Positions 7,410 through 16,376 of a DNA stretch of 64,000 bases are shown one piece after another. The translations under genes were made by a program, and so were the position numbers. Origin of the DNA: Flavobacteriales bacterium (GTDB lineage: Bacteria; Bacteroidota; Bacteroidia; Flavobacteriales_E; Vicingaceae); NCBI GenBank assembly GCA_905339165.1, contig CAJPFH010000014.1, positions 1-64,000 of the forward strand. Direction: 5' to 3'. Numbering within the stretch: position 1 is the first letter of the stretch; the number at the start of each line of letters is the position of its first letter. Under the pieces are notes generated by a model. The model was not told the origin of the DNA and ran no database searches. It worked only from the letters and a program-made list of their open reading frames with translations.

Positions 7410-9929
7410 ATGCACTTATTATTAATAAACTTTTGTTTTCTTTCAGTATTTTTACTTTGTAGTAAATTTCTTGCTTCACAATCTTTAAGCGGTATAGTGT
7501 TCGATGAAAACAATCAACCTCTTTCATCGGTAAATGTGTACATTAAATACACCGCCACTGGAACCAGTACTAACTCAAAAGGTGAATATTTTTTTACATT
7601 GCCGCACACAGGCACTTATGAATTTATTTTTTCGAGCATAGGATACCAAAATAAAATAATAGAAATTACTGTTCGTAAAAACGAAAATATTATTAAAAAT
7701 ATTTGGCTGCAACCTGCGGTAGTAAATCTGAACGAGCTAACCGTAAGTGCCAAAAAACGAGACCCTGCTTATGATATTATTAAAAAATGCATCGATGAAA
7801 AGGATAAGTATTTAAATCAATACCGCAATTCGGTTTCCGAAGTTTACATCAGAGCTACAGAAGAAGGCGACCTTTCGGATAAACAGAAAGTCAAACTAGA
7901 GCAACAAAAGTTAAAGCAAGCCGAAAAAAACAAAAAGAAAAACAATGCCGATTCGCTGTGGGTGGCCGATACGCTGCATACATTGGAAAACATACAGACG
8001 GATAAAAAAATGAACATCACCGAATCTAAGCTAGTGCGATATTGGCAAGAGCCCAACTCAATGAAAGAAATTAAAACCGCCTATAAAAAAACAGGCAGTA
8101 GTTATGGTTTGTTCTTCTTAACTACCACCGATGGAGATTTTAATTTTTACCATAATATATTAAACATTGAAAGATTGAGCGAAACACCATTTATTTCACC
8201 TCTTAGTCGTTTAACTTTTCTTACCTATAAGTTTTCCTTAGAGGAAACCATAAAACAAAATGAAAAAATAATTTATAAAATAAAAGTATGGCCATGGAAA
8301 ACAGGCGATGCCACATTAAAAGGTTTTCTGTGGATAGAAGATAACTCATGGGCAATAGATAGTTTGGAACTTACTATGGAAAAAGGCACTTTACTGATTT
8401 ACGACCAATTTACAATTCGTCAAAAATATAACTTGTTTAACGATAGCATCAGAGCATTAACTAAACAAGAGTTTATTTATTTTTCTAAAGACGGGAAAAA
8501 CGAGTATAACGGAAAAACTATTGTGGTTTATTCTAACTATAAGTTTAATCGGGAGTTTCCCAAACGCTTTTTTGGAAATGAGTTAGGGGTTACAGAAAAA
8601 GATGCCTTTAAACGCGATTCTGTATTTTGGAACAACGAGCGACCTGTTCCTCTTACACGTGAGGAGCAAATTTATATAGCCAAACAAGATAGTATTTACG
8701 AAAAAGTCAATTCCAAAGAATATCAGGATTCGGTTGATGCACGCTTTAACAAAGTTACATGGGGTAAAGTGTTATACTGGGGGCAGGGCTATCGTAAACG
8801 TTCAGAAAAAAAAGAAATTTGGTTTGGTTCCGTAGGAGAGTATGTGGAGCCTTTTCAAATTGGCGGGTTTCGTTTTGGTCCTTACATATCCTATTTTAAA
8901 AAGTGGAAAAGCGAAAAATATATAAATACAAATGCCTCTCTTAATTATGGTTTCAGAAATGAAGATTTTAAAGGGGGATTATCTACCACCTTCAGATATA
9001 ATCCGTACAAGTTATCGGAAATACGCACATGGCAGGGGCATTTGTTTGACGTAATAAACCCATACGATGCTTTCTTAAACTTAATAAAAAGAGCTAATTA
9101 TTTCGAAAAAACATATCTCGGCTTAGGTCATAAAACCGAATTACTGAATGGTTTATATTTTGATATTTCGGGCGAATACACCTTTAGAAGACCCATCTCG
9201 GGCTATAAGTTCGGAACAGTAATGGATGAAGTATTTACTAATAATGTTCCGGTTGATTTTATCGCATTTAACAGTTTTATCACTACCGCCTCACTTTCTT
9301 ATACCATAAACCAAAAATACATTCGCGAACCTTTTCGAAAAGTGGTGCTTGGCAGCAAGTGGCCCACCTTTTCTGTTGTTCACAGAAAGGGCATAAGTGG
9401 TATTTTTTCCAGTGCGGTAAATTTCGATTATTTAGAAGTGTTAATGAACCAGTCTTTTAAAGTAGGAACCTTGGGTACATCGAATTACCGTCTAAGCAGC
9501 GGAAAGTTTTTGAATACTAGGCAACTTAGTTTTATTGATTTTAAATATCACCGGGCTGGCGACCCATTTTTGTACTCAAACCCTATGCATTCCTACCAAC
9601 TCCTCGAATCTACCATGTCTACCATAGATATTTATTACGAATTACATTATATACACCATTTTAACGGAGCATTTATAAATAATATTCCCCTTATCAAAAA
9701 AACAAGAATACAAACCGTAATGGGAGGAGGGCTTTTGTACATGACCGACCGGAAATACCAGTATGCCGAAGTATATGCCGGTGTAGAAAGAGCTTTTCGT
9801 ATTGCCCGCAGGCGTTTCCGATTTGGAATATATGGTGTGGCAGCCGAAGCCAATCAGGCTAAACCGAAATACGGAATTAAGTTTTCGTTAGAAGAATTTA
9901 ATCATCGCGAAAACAGGTGGAGGTTTTAA
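7410..9929 (+). CDS. DUF5686 outer-membrane protein with carboxypeptidase-like regulatory domain
   Basis: 839 residues. A signal peptide (ending near FLASQ) is followed by a carboxypeptidase-regulatory-like beta-sandwich (about 24-110: SGIVFDENNQPLSSVNVYI, then TNSKGEYFFTLP) and then DUF5686 (AKKRDPAYDIIKKCIDEKDKY onward). The C-terminal half is rich in alternating aromatic strands and the protein ends in Phe, as expected for an outer-membrane beta-barrel. A Lys-rich, low-complexity loop (about 165-180) lies between the two. This architecture is common in Bacteroidota, but no enzymatic or transport role is established. It stands alone, convergent with the NUDIX gene. Confidence 0.88.
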   Translation: MHLLLINFCFLSVFLLCSKFLASQSLSGIVFDENNQPLSSVNVYIKYTATGTSTNSKGEYFFTLPHTGTYEFIFSSIGYQNKIIEITVRKNENIIKNIWLQPAVVNLNELTVSAKKRDPAYDIIKKCIDEKDKYLNQYRNSVSEVYIRATEEGDLSDKQKVKLEQQKLKQAEKNKKKNNADSLWVADTLHTLENIQTDKKMNITESKLVRYWQEPNSMKEIKTAYKKTGSSYGLFFLTTTDGDFNFYHNILNIERLSETPFISPLSRLTFLTYKFSLEETIKQNEKIIYKIKVWPWKTGDATLKGFLWIEDNSWAIDSLELTMEKGTLLIYDQFTIRQKYNLFNDSIRALTKQEFIYFSKDGKNEYNGKTIVVYSNYKFNREFPKRFFGNELGVTEKDAFKRDSVFWNNERPVPLTREEQIYIAKQDSIYEKVNSKEYQDSVDARFNKVTWGKVLYWGQGYRKRSEKKEIWFGSVGEYVEPFQIGGFRFGPYISYFKKWKSEKYINTNASLNYGFRNEDFKGGLSTTFRYNPYKLSEIRTWQGHLFDVINPYDAFLNLIKRANYFEKTYLGLGHKTELLNGLYFDISGEYTFRRPISGYKFGTVMDEVFTNNVPVDFIAFNSFITTASLSYTINQKYIREPFRKVVLGSKWPTFSVVHRKGISGIFSSAVNFDYLEVLMNQSFKVGTLGTSNYRLSSGKFLNTRQLSFIDFKYHRAGDPFLYSNPMHSYQLLESTMSTIDIYYELHYIHHFNGAFINNIPLIKKTRIQTVMGGGLLYMTDRKYQYAEVYAGVERAFRIARRRFRFGIYGVAAEANQAKPKYGIKFSLEEFNHRENRWRF

Positions 9930-9932
9930 TAT

Positions 9933-10484
9933 TTAAAGTTCACCCTTTAGCATCATCAGTTTTATCTTTAAAACGGCTGTTACTGTAAGGCTGTCTAAAA
10001 TAGAACCCTTTAACACCAGTTGGTATAATTCTTCGAATGGAACTTTTTTAATCTGTAAAACTTCCGATTCTTCGGGTTGTGGGGCAACAAATTCTAATTT
10101 TCTGGCAAGGTATAAAATGGCTCGTTCATCACTTGCCGAGTTGCTTAAATACATTTCCTGAATTTTTGTGTATTCCTTAGCTATAATTCCTGTTTCTTCC
10201 AGTAATTCGCGTTGAGCACTTTCTAATGCCGGAACCATTCTATTTCCCCCACCTTCAGGAATTTCCCAACTGTATTGCTTAATAGGGAAGCGGTATTGCC
10301 CTACAATCCATGTATTATAGTACTCATCGAGGGGGAGTATACCTATGGCTAAATTTTTAAAATGAATAGTACCGTATATACCTTCATTTCCTTTAGAGTT
10401 TAACACTTTGTGTTCATCTACCTTAATCCATGGGTTTTGATAAATTTCTTTGGTGTTTAATATCTTCCAAGGGTTGGTTTCCAT
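9933..10484 (-). CDS. NUDIX hydrolase (ADP-ribose pyrophosphatase-like)
   Basis: 183 residues with the fold of ADP-sugar pyrophosphatases. The Nudix box is recognisable as EIPEGGG, then ESAQRELLEETGI, which holds the REUXEEXGU metal-binding core. The first Glu of the GX5E part is Val in this protein. I recall similar Bacteroidota proteins with a divergent GX5E part, and the metal-binding core is intact, so activity is still expected. The likely substrate class is ADP-ribose or related nucleoside diphosphate compounds, inferred from the length and the N-terminal WKILNTKEIYQNPWIKVDEH segment. It lies downstream of rpoD but behind a strong terminator, so it probably has its own promoter. Confidence 0.85.
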   Translation of the reverse strand: METNPWKILNTKEIYQNPWIKVDEHKVLNSKGNEGIYGTIHFKNLAIGILPLDEYYNTWIVGQYRFPIKQYSWEIPEGGGNRMVPALESAQRELLEETGIIAKEYTKIQEMYLSNSASDERAILYLARKLEFVAPQPEESEVLQIKKVPFEELYQLVLKGSILDSLTVTAVLKIKLMMLKGEL

Positions 10485-10514
10485 ATTTCTTTTTTAGGTA
10501 GGATTCGTATATTT

Positions 10515-10554
10515 TAAATAAAAAACCCCGAAAATTTTCGGGGTTTTTTATTTA
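10515..10554 (-). terminator. Bidirectional-looking intrinsic terminator downstream of rpoD
   Basis: A perfect 40-base palindrome (20-base arms centred between 10534 and 10535) with core CCCCGAAAATTTTCGGGG flanked by A-runs on one side and T-runs on the other. The symmetry gives a U-tract on either strand. It sits 15 bases past the rpoD stop on the minus strand and before the NUDIX start. Confidence 0.93.
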
Positions 10555-10568
10555 GAGGTTATTAAAAA

Positions 10569-11432
10569 CTATAAATAGGTTTGAAGATTATTTACTCTAG
10601 ACATTCTGCGTAATCTGCGAAGTCCTCTTTCTTTAATTTGGCGTATTCTTTCTCTGGTTAATCCAAAATTATTGCCAATTTCTTCTAAGGTCATTTCGTT
10701 TTTTCCGCCCAATCCAAAGAATAATCGAATTACCTCAGCTTCTATTCCTTTAAGGTGCTTTAGCGATCTTTCTAAATCATTTGCAAGAGATTCTTTATAG
10801 AGCTCATCAGATGGCGTAGGGGTGTCACTGTTTTCAAGAACGTGTACCAATGAATTATTATCTTCATCGTTTGCCAAAGGGGCATCTAGCGAAACTTGTT
10901 TTTTCGACATCATCATTGAAAGCTCTACCTTCTCCGGGTCCATTTCAATAAGAACAGAAAGCTCGTCAGCAGTAGGTTCTCTTTCAAATTTTTGCTCAAA
11001 ATCAATGGTTGCTTTATTTATTTTTTGAATTTCACCCAAACGGTTGTGTGGAAGCCTGATGGTTCTGGAATTATCTGCTGCAGCTTTTAGAATAGATTGA
11101 CGAATCCACCACACCGCATAAGAGATAAATTTAAATCCTTTAGTTGGGTCGTATCTACGGGCAGCTTCGATTAGACCTAAATTCCCTTCATTAATCAAGT
11201 CTTCTAATGTTAAACCAGTATTTTGGTATTGTTTGGCTACACTAATAACGAAACGTAAGTTGGCCCTAACAAGTCGGTCTAATGCATAATCATCGCCTTT
11301 TTGTATGCGGTGGGCTAATTCTACTTCTTCCTCGGGGGTAATCATGCCTTCTTTAGAAACCTCTTGAAGGTATTTTTCTAAAGAGCGACTTTCCCTTTTG
11401 GTAATTTGTTGCGTAATTTTTAATTGTCTCAT
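10569..11432 (-). CDS. rpoD: Primary RNA polymerase sigma factor (RpoD/SigA family, Bacteroidota type)
   Basis: 287 residues, the short primary sigma of Bacteroidota, which lacks region 1.1. Region 1.2 (SLEKYLQEVSKEGMITPEEE), region 2 (ANLRFVISVAKQYQ, LTLEDLINEGNLGLIEAARR, KFISYAVWWIRQSI), region 3 and region 4 (MTLEEIGNNFGLTRERIRQIK) are all present. It recruits core polymerase to the housekeeping promoters whose TAnnTTTG cores occur in this window. It is monocistronic, with its own promoter and terminator. Confidence 0.96.
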   Translation of the reverse strand: MRQLKITQQITKRESRSLEKYLQEVSKEGMITPEEEVELAHRIQKGDDYALDRLVRANLRFVISVAKQYQNTGLTLEDLINEGNLGLIEAARRYDPTKGFKFISYAVWWIRQSILKAAADNSRTIRLPHNRLGEIQKINKATIDFEQKFEREPTADELSVLIEMDPEKVELSMMMSKKQVSLDAPLANDEDNNSLVHVLENSDTPTPSDELYKESLANDLERSLKHLKGIEAEVIRLFFGLGGKNEMTLEEIGNNFGLTRERIRQIKERGLRRLRRMSRVNNLQTYL

Positions 11433-11482
11433 TTTATGTTGATTGGTTTGTTGTTACAAAATTTGTTTTAAATATCGGGCGG

Positions 11483-11512
11483 CTAATATATAACAGTTTT
11501 TTTAACTTGCAA
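11483..11512 (-). promoter_or_regulatory. Probable rpoD promoter (Bacteroidota -33/-7 type)
   Basis: On the minus strand TTG (11512-11510) is followed after exactly 19 bases by TATATTAG (11490-11483). This fits the Bacteroidota consensus TTTG-N19-TAnnTTTG with one mismatch in the -7 box and one in the first base of the -33 box. The predicted start would leave a leader of some 45 bases before the rpoD ATG. Confidence 0.6.
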
Positions 11513-11628
11513 TGAATATTTAGACGGTTCTTCAACGAGAAAGGTTGAATTATGTTATACATTTAACAAAATTTATCATAAAAAGTTTAATCACCCTCAT
11601 ACAGCAAAGTACCCGCAACAATTAGGCC

Positions 11629-12102
11629 TTATTTTTTTCGTGAAATAATAATTCTATTTCCTTCGGTGGTAACTCCCCATTGTTTATCAAAAACTTGACG
11701 AATATAGCGAGTATAAAGTTTTATTCGAACCGTTGGTTTTTTACTGTCTTCTTGTTTTTTGGGCTCTCCGGTAAACTCGTAGGTATGTATATTCGGGTGT
11801 TCTTGCATGTAAGATAGCACAATAAGCACAATGGTTGACATTACTTTATACACTTCTCCCTTATTGGTTTCGGAATATTCTTCGCCCTCAAATTCATCGT
11901 TGGTTACTCCAAAAACAATGGTAGCACTAAGAATATCGTTTTGTTTGCGACCAAAACGTACCTCGTAAAATATTCCGGTATCTGTGGTAAAAGTAAACAC
12001 ACTCCCGCTTTTTATGGGAGGAAATACAATCCTATATGGTTTTACTAAGCCAGACATTCCTGTTTGGGAAAAAACATACAAATATGCAAACATTAAATCC
12101 AT
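11629..12102 (-). CDS. DUF6934-like hypothetical protein
   Basis: 157 residues, no known function. The pattern YVFSQTGMSGLVKPYRIVF at the N-terminus, then NKGEVYKVMSTIVLIVLSYM, HTYEFTGE and RIKLYTRYI in order, resembles DUF6934 proteins of Bacteroidota (FxSxGxxGxIxK, NxGDxxKVxxTV, GSTxxRTRLY). The match is by eye and imperfect, since the GST triplet reads TGE. Some DUF6934 members are encoded near toxin-antitoxin-like pairs, but none is seen here. An internal ATG at residue 16 is an alternative start; the longer form is kept because the family pattern begins before it. Confidence 0.65.
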   Translation of the reverse strand: MDLMFAYLYVFSQTGMSGLVKPYRIVFPPIKSGSVFTFTTDTGIFYEVRFGRKQNDILSATIVFGVTNDEFEGEEYSETNKGEVYKVMSTIVLIVLSYMQEHPNIHTYEFTGEPKKQEDSKKPTVRIKLYTRYIRQVFDKQWGVTTEGNRIIISRKK

Positions 12103-12173
12103 TAATCAAGCAGAACTTTTTTTATTACTCTTTTTATGTTTTTCTTGTACTTTAGCTCTTTGAATTAGCTAGA

Positions 12174-12908
12174 ATGAAAATTGGAAAATGGATTGGTGGT
12201 GGCTTAGGTTGGGCGTTTGGCGGGCCTATTGGGGCTTTAGTTGGTTTTGCTTTAGGCAGTGTGTTAGATGGAGGAGGGACAGAAAGTAAAACACAGGCTA
12301 AAGAACGAAGAAGAGAGGTACAAACCGAACCGGGCGATTTTGGAGCCAGCTTAGTGGTGTTGGCATCGTGCGTAATGAAAAGTGATGGTAAGGTACTACA
12401 GTCGGAACTTTCGTATGTGCGTTCTTTTTTGCTGAAACAATTTGGTGCCGAAAAAGCAAAGGAATACTTGCTTGTACTACGAGAGGTGCTTAAAAGAGAA
12501 GTTCCTATACGAGAGGTATGTTTTCAAATAAAGCAATACATGAACCTTAGCTCTCGTTTGCAATTGCTTCATTTTCTGTTTGGTATTGCGGCTGCCGATG
12601 GTGCAATATCCGAGAAAGAGTATAGGGTATTGTTTTCCATTTCGGGTTATTTGGGGGTTTCGCAGCAAGATTATCTTTCCATAAAAAGTATGTTTGTGCA
12701 AAGCAGCACAAGCGATTATCAGATTTTAGAAATTACCAAAGACGTAAACGATGAGGAGGTTAAAAAGGCTTACCGTAAAATGGCGATGAAGTACCATCCT
12801 GACAAAGTGGCACATTTGGGAGAAGAGGTGCAAAAGGCTGCAAATGAAAAATTTCAGAAAGTACAAAAAGCCTTCGAAAACATTAAAAAGAGTAGAGGAA
12901 TAGCGTAA
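12174..12908 (+). CDS. TerB-like / DnaJ-domain co-chaperone (DjlA-like)
   Basis: 244 residues in three parts: a Gly-rich hydrophobic N-terminus (WIGGGLGWAFGGPIGALVGF) that can insert in a membrane, a TerB-like helical domain (about 57-175), and a C-terminal J domain with the essential HPD triplet at 208-210 (KYHPDK). This is the architecture of DjlA-type proteins, which stimulate the ATPase of DnaK at the membrane. Only the N-terminus and J domain are conserved enough to be sure. It is divergent from the DUF6934-like gene and followed by a rhomboid protease gene 97 bases downstream. Confidence 0.85.
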   Translation: MKIGKWIGGGLGWAFGGPIGALVGFALGSVLDGGGTESKTQAKERRREVQTEPGDFGASLVVLASCVMKSDGKVLQSELSYVRSFLLKQFGAEKAKEYLLVLREVLKREVPIREVCFQIKQYMNLSSRLQLLHFLFGIAAADGAISEKEYRVLFSISGYLGVSQQDYLSIKSMFVQSSTSDYQILEITKDVNDEEVKKAYRKMAMKYHPDKVAHLGEEVQKAANEKFQKVQKAFENIKKSRGIA

Positions 12909-13005
12909 ACAGTGCGTTATATTTAGCTTAAATAGATTTAAACAGAAGCAGCCACTCAAAAAATGGTATTCATATTGATTGGGAAGCGAGTTAAACGAAT
13001 ACCAC

Positions 13006-13704
13006 ATGCATTCTGTTCCCCTTAAGCAAAATAATAAACCCATTCACTTATTTTTTTTTACTTCGGTATGGCCGGTATTGCTGCTTTTAATACCCATGTT
13101 TTTATTAAAAATTATTGAAAATTATTATAACCTGTCTTTTTCTCAGTATGGAATATTTCCCAGAAAAATAAGCGGGTTATCGGGTATTTTATTTTCGCCC
13201 TTTATACATGGAAACTGGGCTCATCTTATAAATAATGCAATTCCCTTATTTATTATGGGCGTTGCCATGTTTTATTTTTACAAAGAAATAGCTTGGAAAA
13301 CATTTTTTTGGATATGGATAATGCAAGGGATTTGGACTTGGCTGGCGGCCAGGGAATCTTTTCATGTTGGAGCAAGCGGGATTTTATATGGATTGTTCGG
13401 CTTTTTGCTTTTAAGTGGAATTATTAGGATGAATAAGGCCTTATTGATTATTTCCTTGCTGGTTGTTTTAGAATATGGCAGCATGGTTTGGGGAGTGTTT
13501 CCAATTAAATACGAAATAAGTTGGGAATCGCATTTATGGGGTTTGGCAGCAGGTGTGGCGCTGGCGTTTGTTTTTAAGAAACAAGGAATGCAAAGAGAAG
13601 TTTATAAGTGGGAAGAAGATGAAGAAGAGGTTGAAAATGCTATGAGTGAAATAAAAGTGAATTACGAATTTATAGAGAAAAATAAAAATGATGAAGCGAA
13701 CTAA
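13006..13704 (+). CDS. Rhomboid-family intramembrane serine protease
   Basis: Multi-pass membrane protein with the rhomboid catalytic dyad: Ser124 in GASGILYG and His176 in SWESHLWGLAAG, plus the conserved loop HGNWAHLINN near residues 68-77. Rhomboids cleave transmembrane segments of substrates within the bilayer; the substrate here is unknown. I use ATG 13006, giving 232 residues, rather than an upstream TTG 27 bases earlier. The acidic C-terminus (EEDEEEVENAM) is cytoplasmic or periplasmic tail. Its stop overlaps the dltA stop on the opposite strand by 2 bases, so the two transcripts converge without a spacer. Confidence 0.88.
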   Translation: MHSVPLKQNNKPIHLFFFTSVWPVLLLLIPMFLLKIIENYYNLSFSQYGIFPRKISGLSGILFSPFIHGNWAHLINNAIPLFIMGVAMFYFYKEIAWKTFFWIWIMQGIWTWLAARESFHVGASGILYGLFGFLLLSGIIRMNKALLIISLLVVLEYGSMVWGVFPIKYEISWESHLWGLAAGVALAFVFKKQGMQREVYKWEEDEEEVENAMSEIKVNYEFIEKNKNDEAN

Positions 13705-15200
13705 TCCTTTTTTGAGGTATAAAATGTTATCAATTTATTTTTATCTACCTTATGACTTGCATTATAAGGAAACTCATCAAGTACAACAATATCCGAAGGA
13801 ATCATATAGTAGGGTAATTTTTTTTTCAAAAAATCAGTTAGTTCATTAATTGCGTTGTCTACATTCTGATTGAGTATTACAAAAGAAATTATTTTTTTTA
13901 CCTCTGCATTTCGTTTGAGAGGAATGGTTACAGCATCATTAATAAGGTAGTGGGTTGAGATAACGTGGTTTATTTCGTTTATTTCAATTCTAAAACCGTG
14001 TAACTTTACTTGGTCATCATTTCTGCCTAAGAAAAAAAATAAACCTTCTGTTTGATAAGATAAATCACCTGTTTTAAAACTTTGGTGTTTATTATGTGTA
14101 AAAAACTTGAGATTGTTGAGGGATTCATTTTTAAAGTACCCTGCCGACACATGGGGGCCGTTTATAATAAGCTCACCTTCTTTTTCATCTGCAGAATTAA
14201 AATCTATAAACAGTTCCGCATTCGGTCTACAATAACCTATGGGTAATGTAGTGTATTTCTCAATTACATCATCGGTAATTTCTATAAAAGTGGTTACAAT
14301 GGTGGCTTCGGTTGGCCCGTATGCATTGTAAATAGAACATTCGGGAAACAATGCTTTAAGTTTTTTACAAGTGATATTCGGAAGTTCCTCTCCCATAAAC
14401 AGGAATTTCTTTAGCGATGGTATTTGGTCTTTCACAAAAGAAACATTTCGCAGAAAAATAAAAATAAAAGAGGGGGTGGATGTCCAAACCGTACAACGGT
14501 ACTTTGTTAATCGGTTTATAAAATCTTCCTGATTTTTTGCTACATCATGAGAAGTTAAAACCAAACTTCCTCCAACAGAAAAAGCGTTTATCACATCGCA
14601 TAAAGAAACGTCAAACGAAAAAGGGGCTTGGTTTAGGAATACATCGTTTTGATGAAAGCCAAAGTCTGAGGTAGCCCAATTTACAAAAGAAATAATATTG
14701 TTTCGGGTTATTTGAACCCCCTTAGGTTCTCCAGTAGACCCGGAAGTAAACATTATGTATTGTAAAAGTTCGTTTTTAATGTGATAAATATTGTTTTCGA
14801 ATTGGGGAGAGGCATTTTCTTTAACTATTAGTTCGCTATTAATAGATATTGGAATAGAAAAGGGTAATGGGAGTTGAGTGCAGTTAATAGCCATTTGAGA
14901 CCCCGTTTGTTCTATAATTTTTTCAATTCTTTGCGGTGGGTATATAACGTCTATCGGAACGTAGGTAATACCAGAAGAGAAACAAGCAAGAATAGAAACG
15001 GGAAAAAAGTGTTCTTTATGTCCATAAATAAGAATAGGGTGACCTTTAGGAATACCTATTTTATTAAATAATTCGGATAACTGTTCTACTTTGTTTTTTA
15101 ATTCATCCCAGTTTAAATCTACATCGCTGGCAGAAATGGCCAATTTATGGGGCCAATTTTCTAACTCGGTAAATTCATTGCAAAAAAAGTTAAATTTCAT
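13701..15200 (-). CDS. dltA: D-alanine:carrier-protein ligase-like adenylating enzyme (DltA-like)
   Basis: 499 residues of the ANL adenylation superfamily. Core motifs are FTSGSTGEPKG (151-161), NAYGPTEAT (292-300), KTGDL near 387, and the C-terminal catalytic Lys484 in SHKVDKNKL. The family activates an amino acid as its adenylate and loads it on the phosphopantetheine of a carrier protein. In the standard pathway DltA loads D-alanine onto DltC, and dltC is in this same operon. The amino acid preference cannot be read from the sequence by eye. It is the last gene of the operon; its ATG directly abuts the dltB stop. Confidence 0.88.
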   Translation of the reverse strand: MKFNFFCNEFTELENWPHKLAISASDVDLNWDELKNKVEQLSELFNKIGIPKGHPILIYGHKEHFFPVSILACFSSGITYVPIDVIYPPQRIEKIIEQTGSQMAINCTQLPLPFSIPISINSELIVKENASPQFENNIYHIKNELLQYIMFTSGSTGEPKGVQITRNNIISFVNWATSDFGFHQNDVFLNQAPFSFDVSLCDVINAFSVGGSLVLTSHDVAKNQEDFINRLTKYRCTVWTSTPSFIFIFLRNVSFVKDQIPSLKKFLFMGEELPNITCKKLKALFPECSIYNAYGPTEATIVTTFIEITDDVIEKYTTLPIGYCRPNAELFIDFNSADEKEGELIINGPHVSAGYFKNESLNNLKFFTHNKHQSFKTGDLSYQTEGLFFFLGRNDDQVKLHGFRIEINEINHVISTHYLINDAVTIPLKRNAEVKKIISFVILNQNVDNAINELTDFLKKKLPYYMIPSDIVVLDEFPYNASHKVDKNKLITFYTSKKD

Positions 15201-16373
15201 TTATTCATTTTTAAAAAAGGGTGCATAGCCACTAAAGATATAAAGAGAAAATGCGGCCAAATGAAACATTATAAATAGGCTTAAATATTTTACAATAGAA
15301 GAGTTCATATTTCCAAAAACAATATCGCGATTGTATTTTTTGCAATAATAAATGTACGTATTATATACTACCGAGTAAATAGCAAAAAGAACACCGCTAA
15401 GTATAAAGTTTAATGAAAAGCCGTTCCAACACCCCATGAGGGCAAAAGTTAAAAAAAGAGACATATTTTGACGAAATAGGGGCATTTTTTTTAACCTTTT
15501 TTTTCTGGTAAAAAATAAGTACAGAGGTGAAAAAAAATTATCTTTTAGCCAAGTTCCAAGACTGATATGAAAACGATTCCAAAAATCTTGTGGGTTTTGA
15601 GCTAAATAGGGTTTATTGAAGTTTAATGGCAAGTGAATACCCATCATTTTCCCTACTCCTAACGCCATAAAAGAGTATCCTGCAAAATCAAAGAAAAGGT
15701 AAAAATAGTATGCATACATTGTATTTAACGTATTTAGAGAATAGAAGGAAGCGGTTTCAGAATCATTCAGCCAATATCTGCTAACCAGTTCGGCAAGGAT
15801 AAACTTAAATGCAATTCCTTTAACTAAATAATTCCATGCGGAAATAAAATTTTCGGGAACTAAATTTCTAAACCCGAGTTCTTCTGATTTTTTAAAATTA
15901 CTGTAACGGTCTATTGGACCAATAAGGAGAGAGGGGGTAAACGCTAAAAAATTAAAATACGAAAACAGATTAGGCATATTTTCGTTGTTCGATTTTTCCA
16001 TGTAAAGTCCTACCGTTTTAAAAGAAGCATAAGATAAACCCGCAAACGAAATAATATCATTTAAACGAAAAGGGTAATAGTGTACCCGTATATCGGATTT
16101 TACAAGAACGAGTGGTAAAAGCAAAAGTAGTATGCCCCACAACTTAATATTAAACCTAAAAACCGATAAATTTAAAAAGGTAACAATGTATGAAAAAAGT
16201 ACAAGTAGAAGAAAGTGTGTGGGCTTAGGAAATACAAGCACCAGAAAAAGAGCATTTAGGAAAAAGAGCACTTGTTTATAGAACTTATTTGGAACAAAAA
16301 ATTTAGAAAAATGGAGCAGCAATATGAAGATACCCATTAAAATAAAAAACTCGTATGTGGTAAAAGGAAGCAC
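15201..16373 (-). CDS. dltB: MBOAT O-acyltransferase, DltB-like, with WHG changed to WNG
   Basis: 390-residue multi-pass membrane protein of the MBOAT family. It has the DltB-like block DFWNRFHISLGTWLKDNFF, keeping the first conserved His (His289 of the Streptococcus numbering), and a C-terminal FHLAAFSLYIFSGY resembling Gram-positive DltB. The second, catalytic His lies in WHG in known DltB proteins (His336), but here the triplet is WNG (codon AAC, minus strand near 15424-15426), and the following GxxHG is GVLFA. In the known system DltB moves D-alanine from DltC onto DltX for transfer outside. The start is GTG 16371-16373, three bases after the dltX stop. Confidence 0.85.
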   Translation of the reverse strand: MLPFTTYEFFILMGIFILLLHFSKFFVPNKFYKQVLFFLNALFLVLVFPKPTHFLLLVLFSYIVTFLNLSVFRFNIKLWGILLLLLPLVLVKSDIRVHYYPFRLNDIISFAGLSYASFKTVGLYMEKSNNENMPNLFSYFNFLAFTPSLLIGPIDRYSNFKKSEELGFRNLVPENFISAWNYLVKGIAFKFILAELVSRYWLNDSETASFYSLNTLNTMYAYYFYLFFDFAGYSFMALGVGKMMGIHLPLNFNKPYLAQNPQDFWNRFHISLGTWLKDNFFSPLYLFFTRKKRLKKMPLFRQNMSLFLTFALMGCWNGFSLNFILSGVLFAIYSVVYNTYIYYCKKYNRDIVFGNMNSSIVKYLSLFIMFHLAAFSLYIFSGYAPFFKNE

Positions 16374-16376
16374 TGC

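Noticed and set aside
12964-13004. Inverted repeat TGGTATTC ... GAATACCA upstream of the rhomboid gene
   Set aside because: Eight-base arms with a 25-base loop in AT-rich sequence; chance is plausible and no T-tract follows.
13006-13008. TTG 12979 as start of the rhomboid gene
   Set aside because: The added nine residues are polar and outside the family pattern; ATG 13006 is preferred.
12726-13043. Minus-strand frame of 105 codons across the end of the DnaJ-domain gene
   Set aside because: It overlaps a firmly assigned J domain and consists of Phe/Leu-rich low-complexity sequence.
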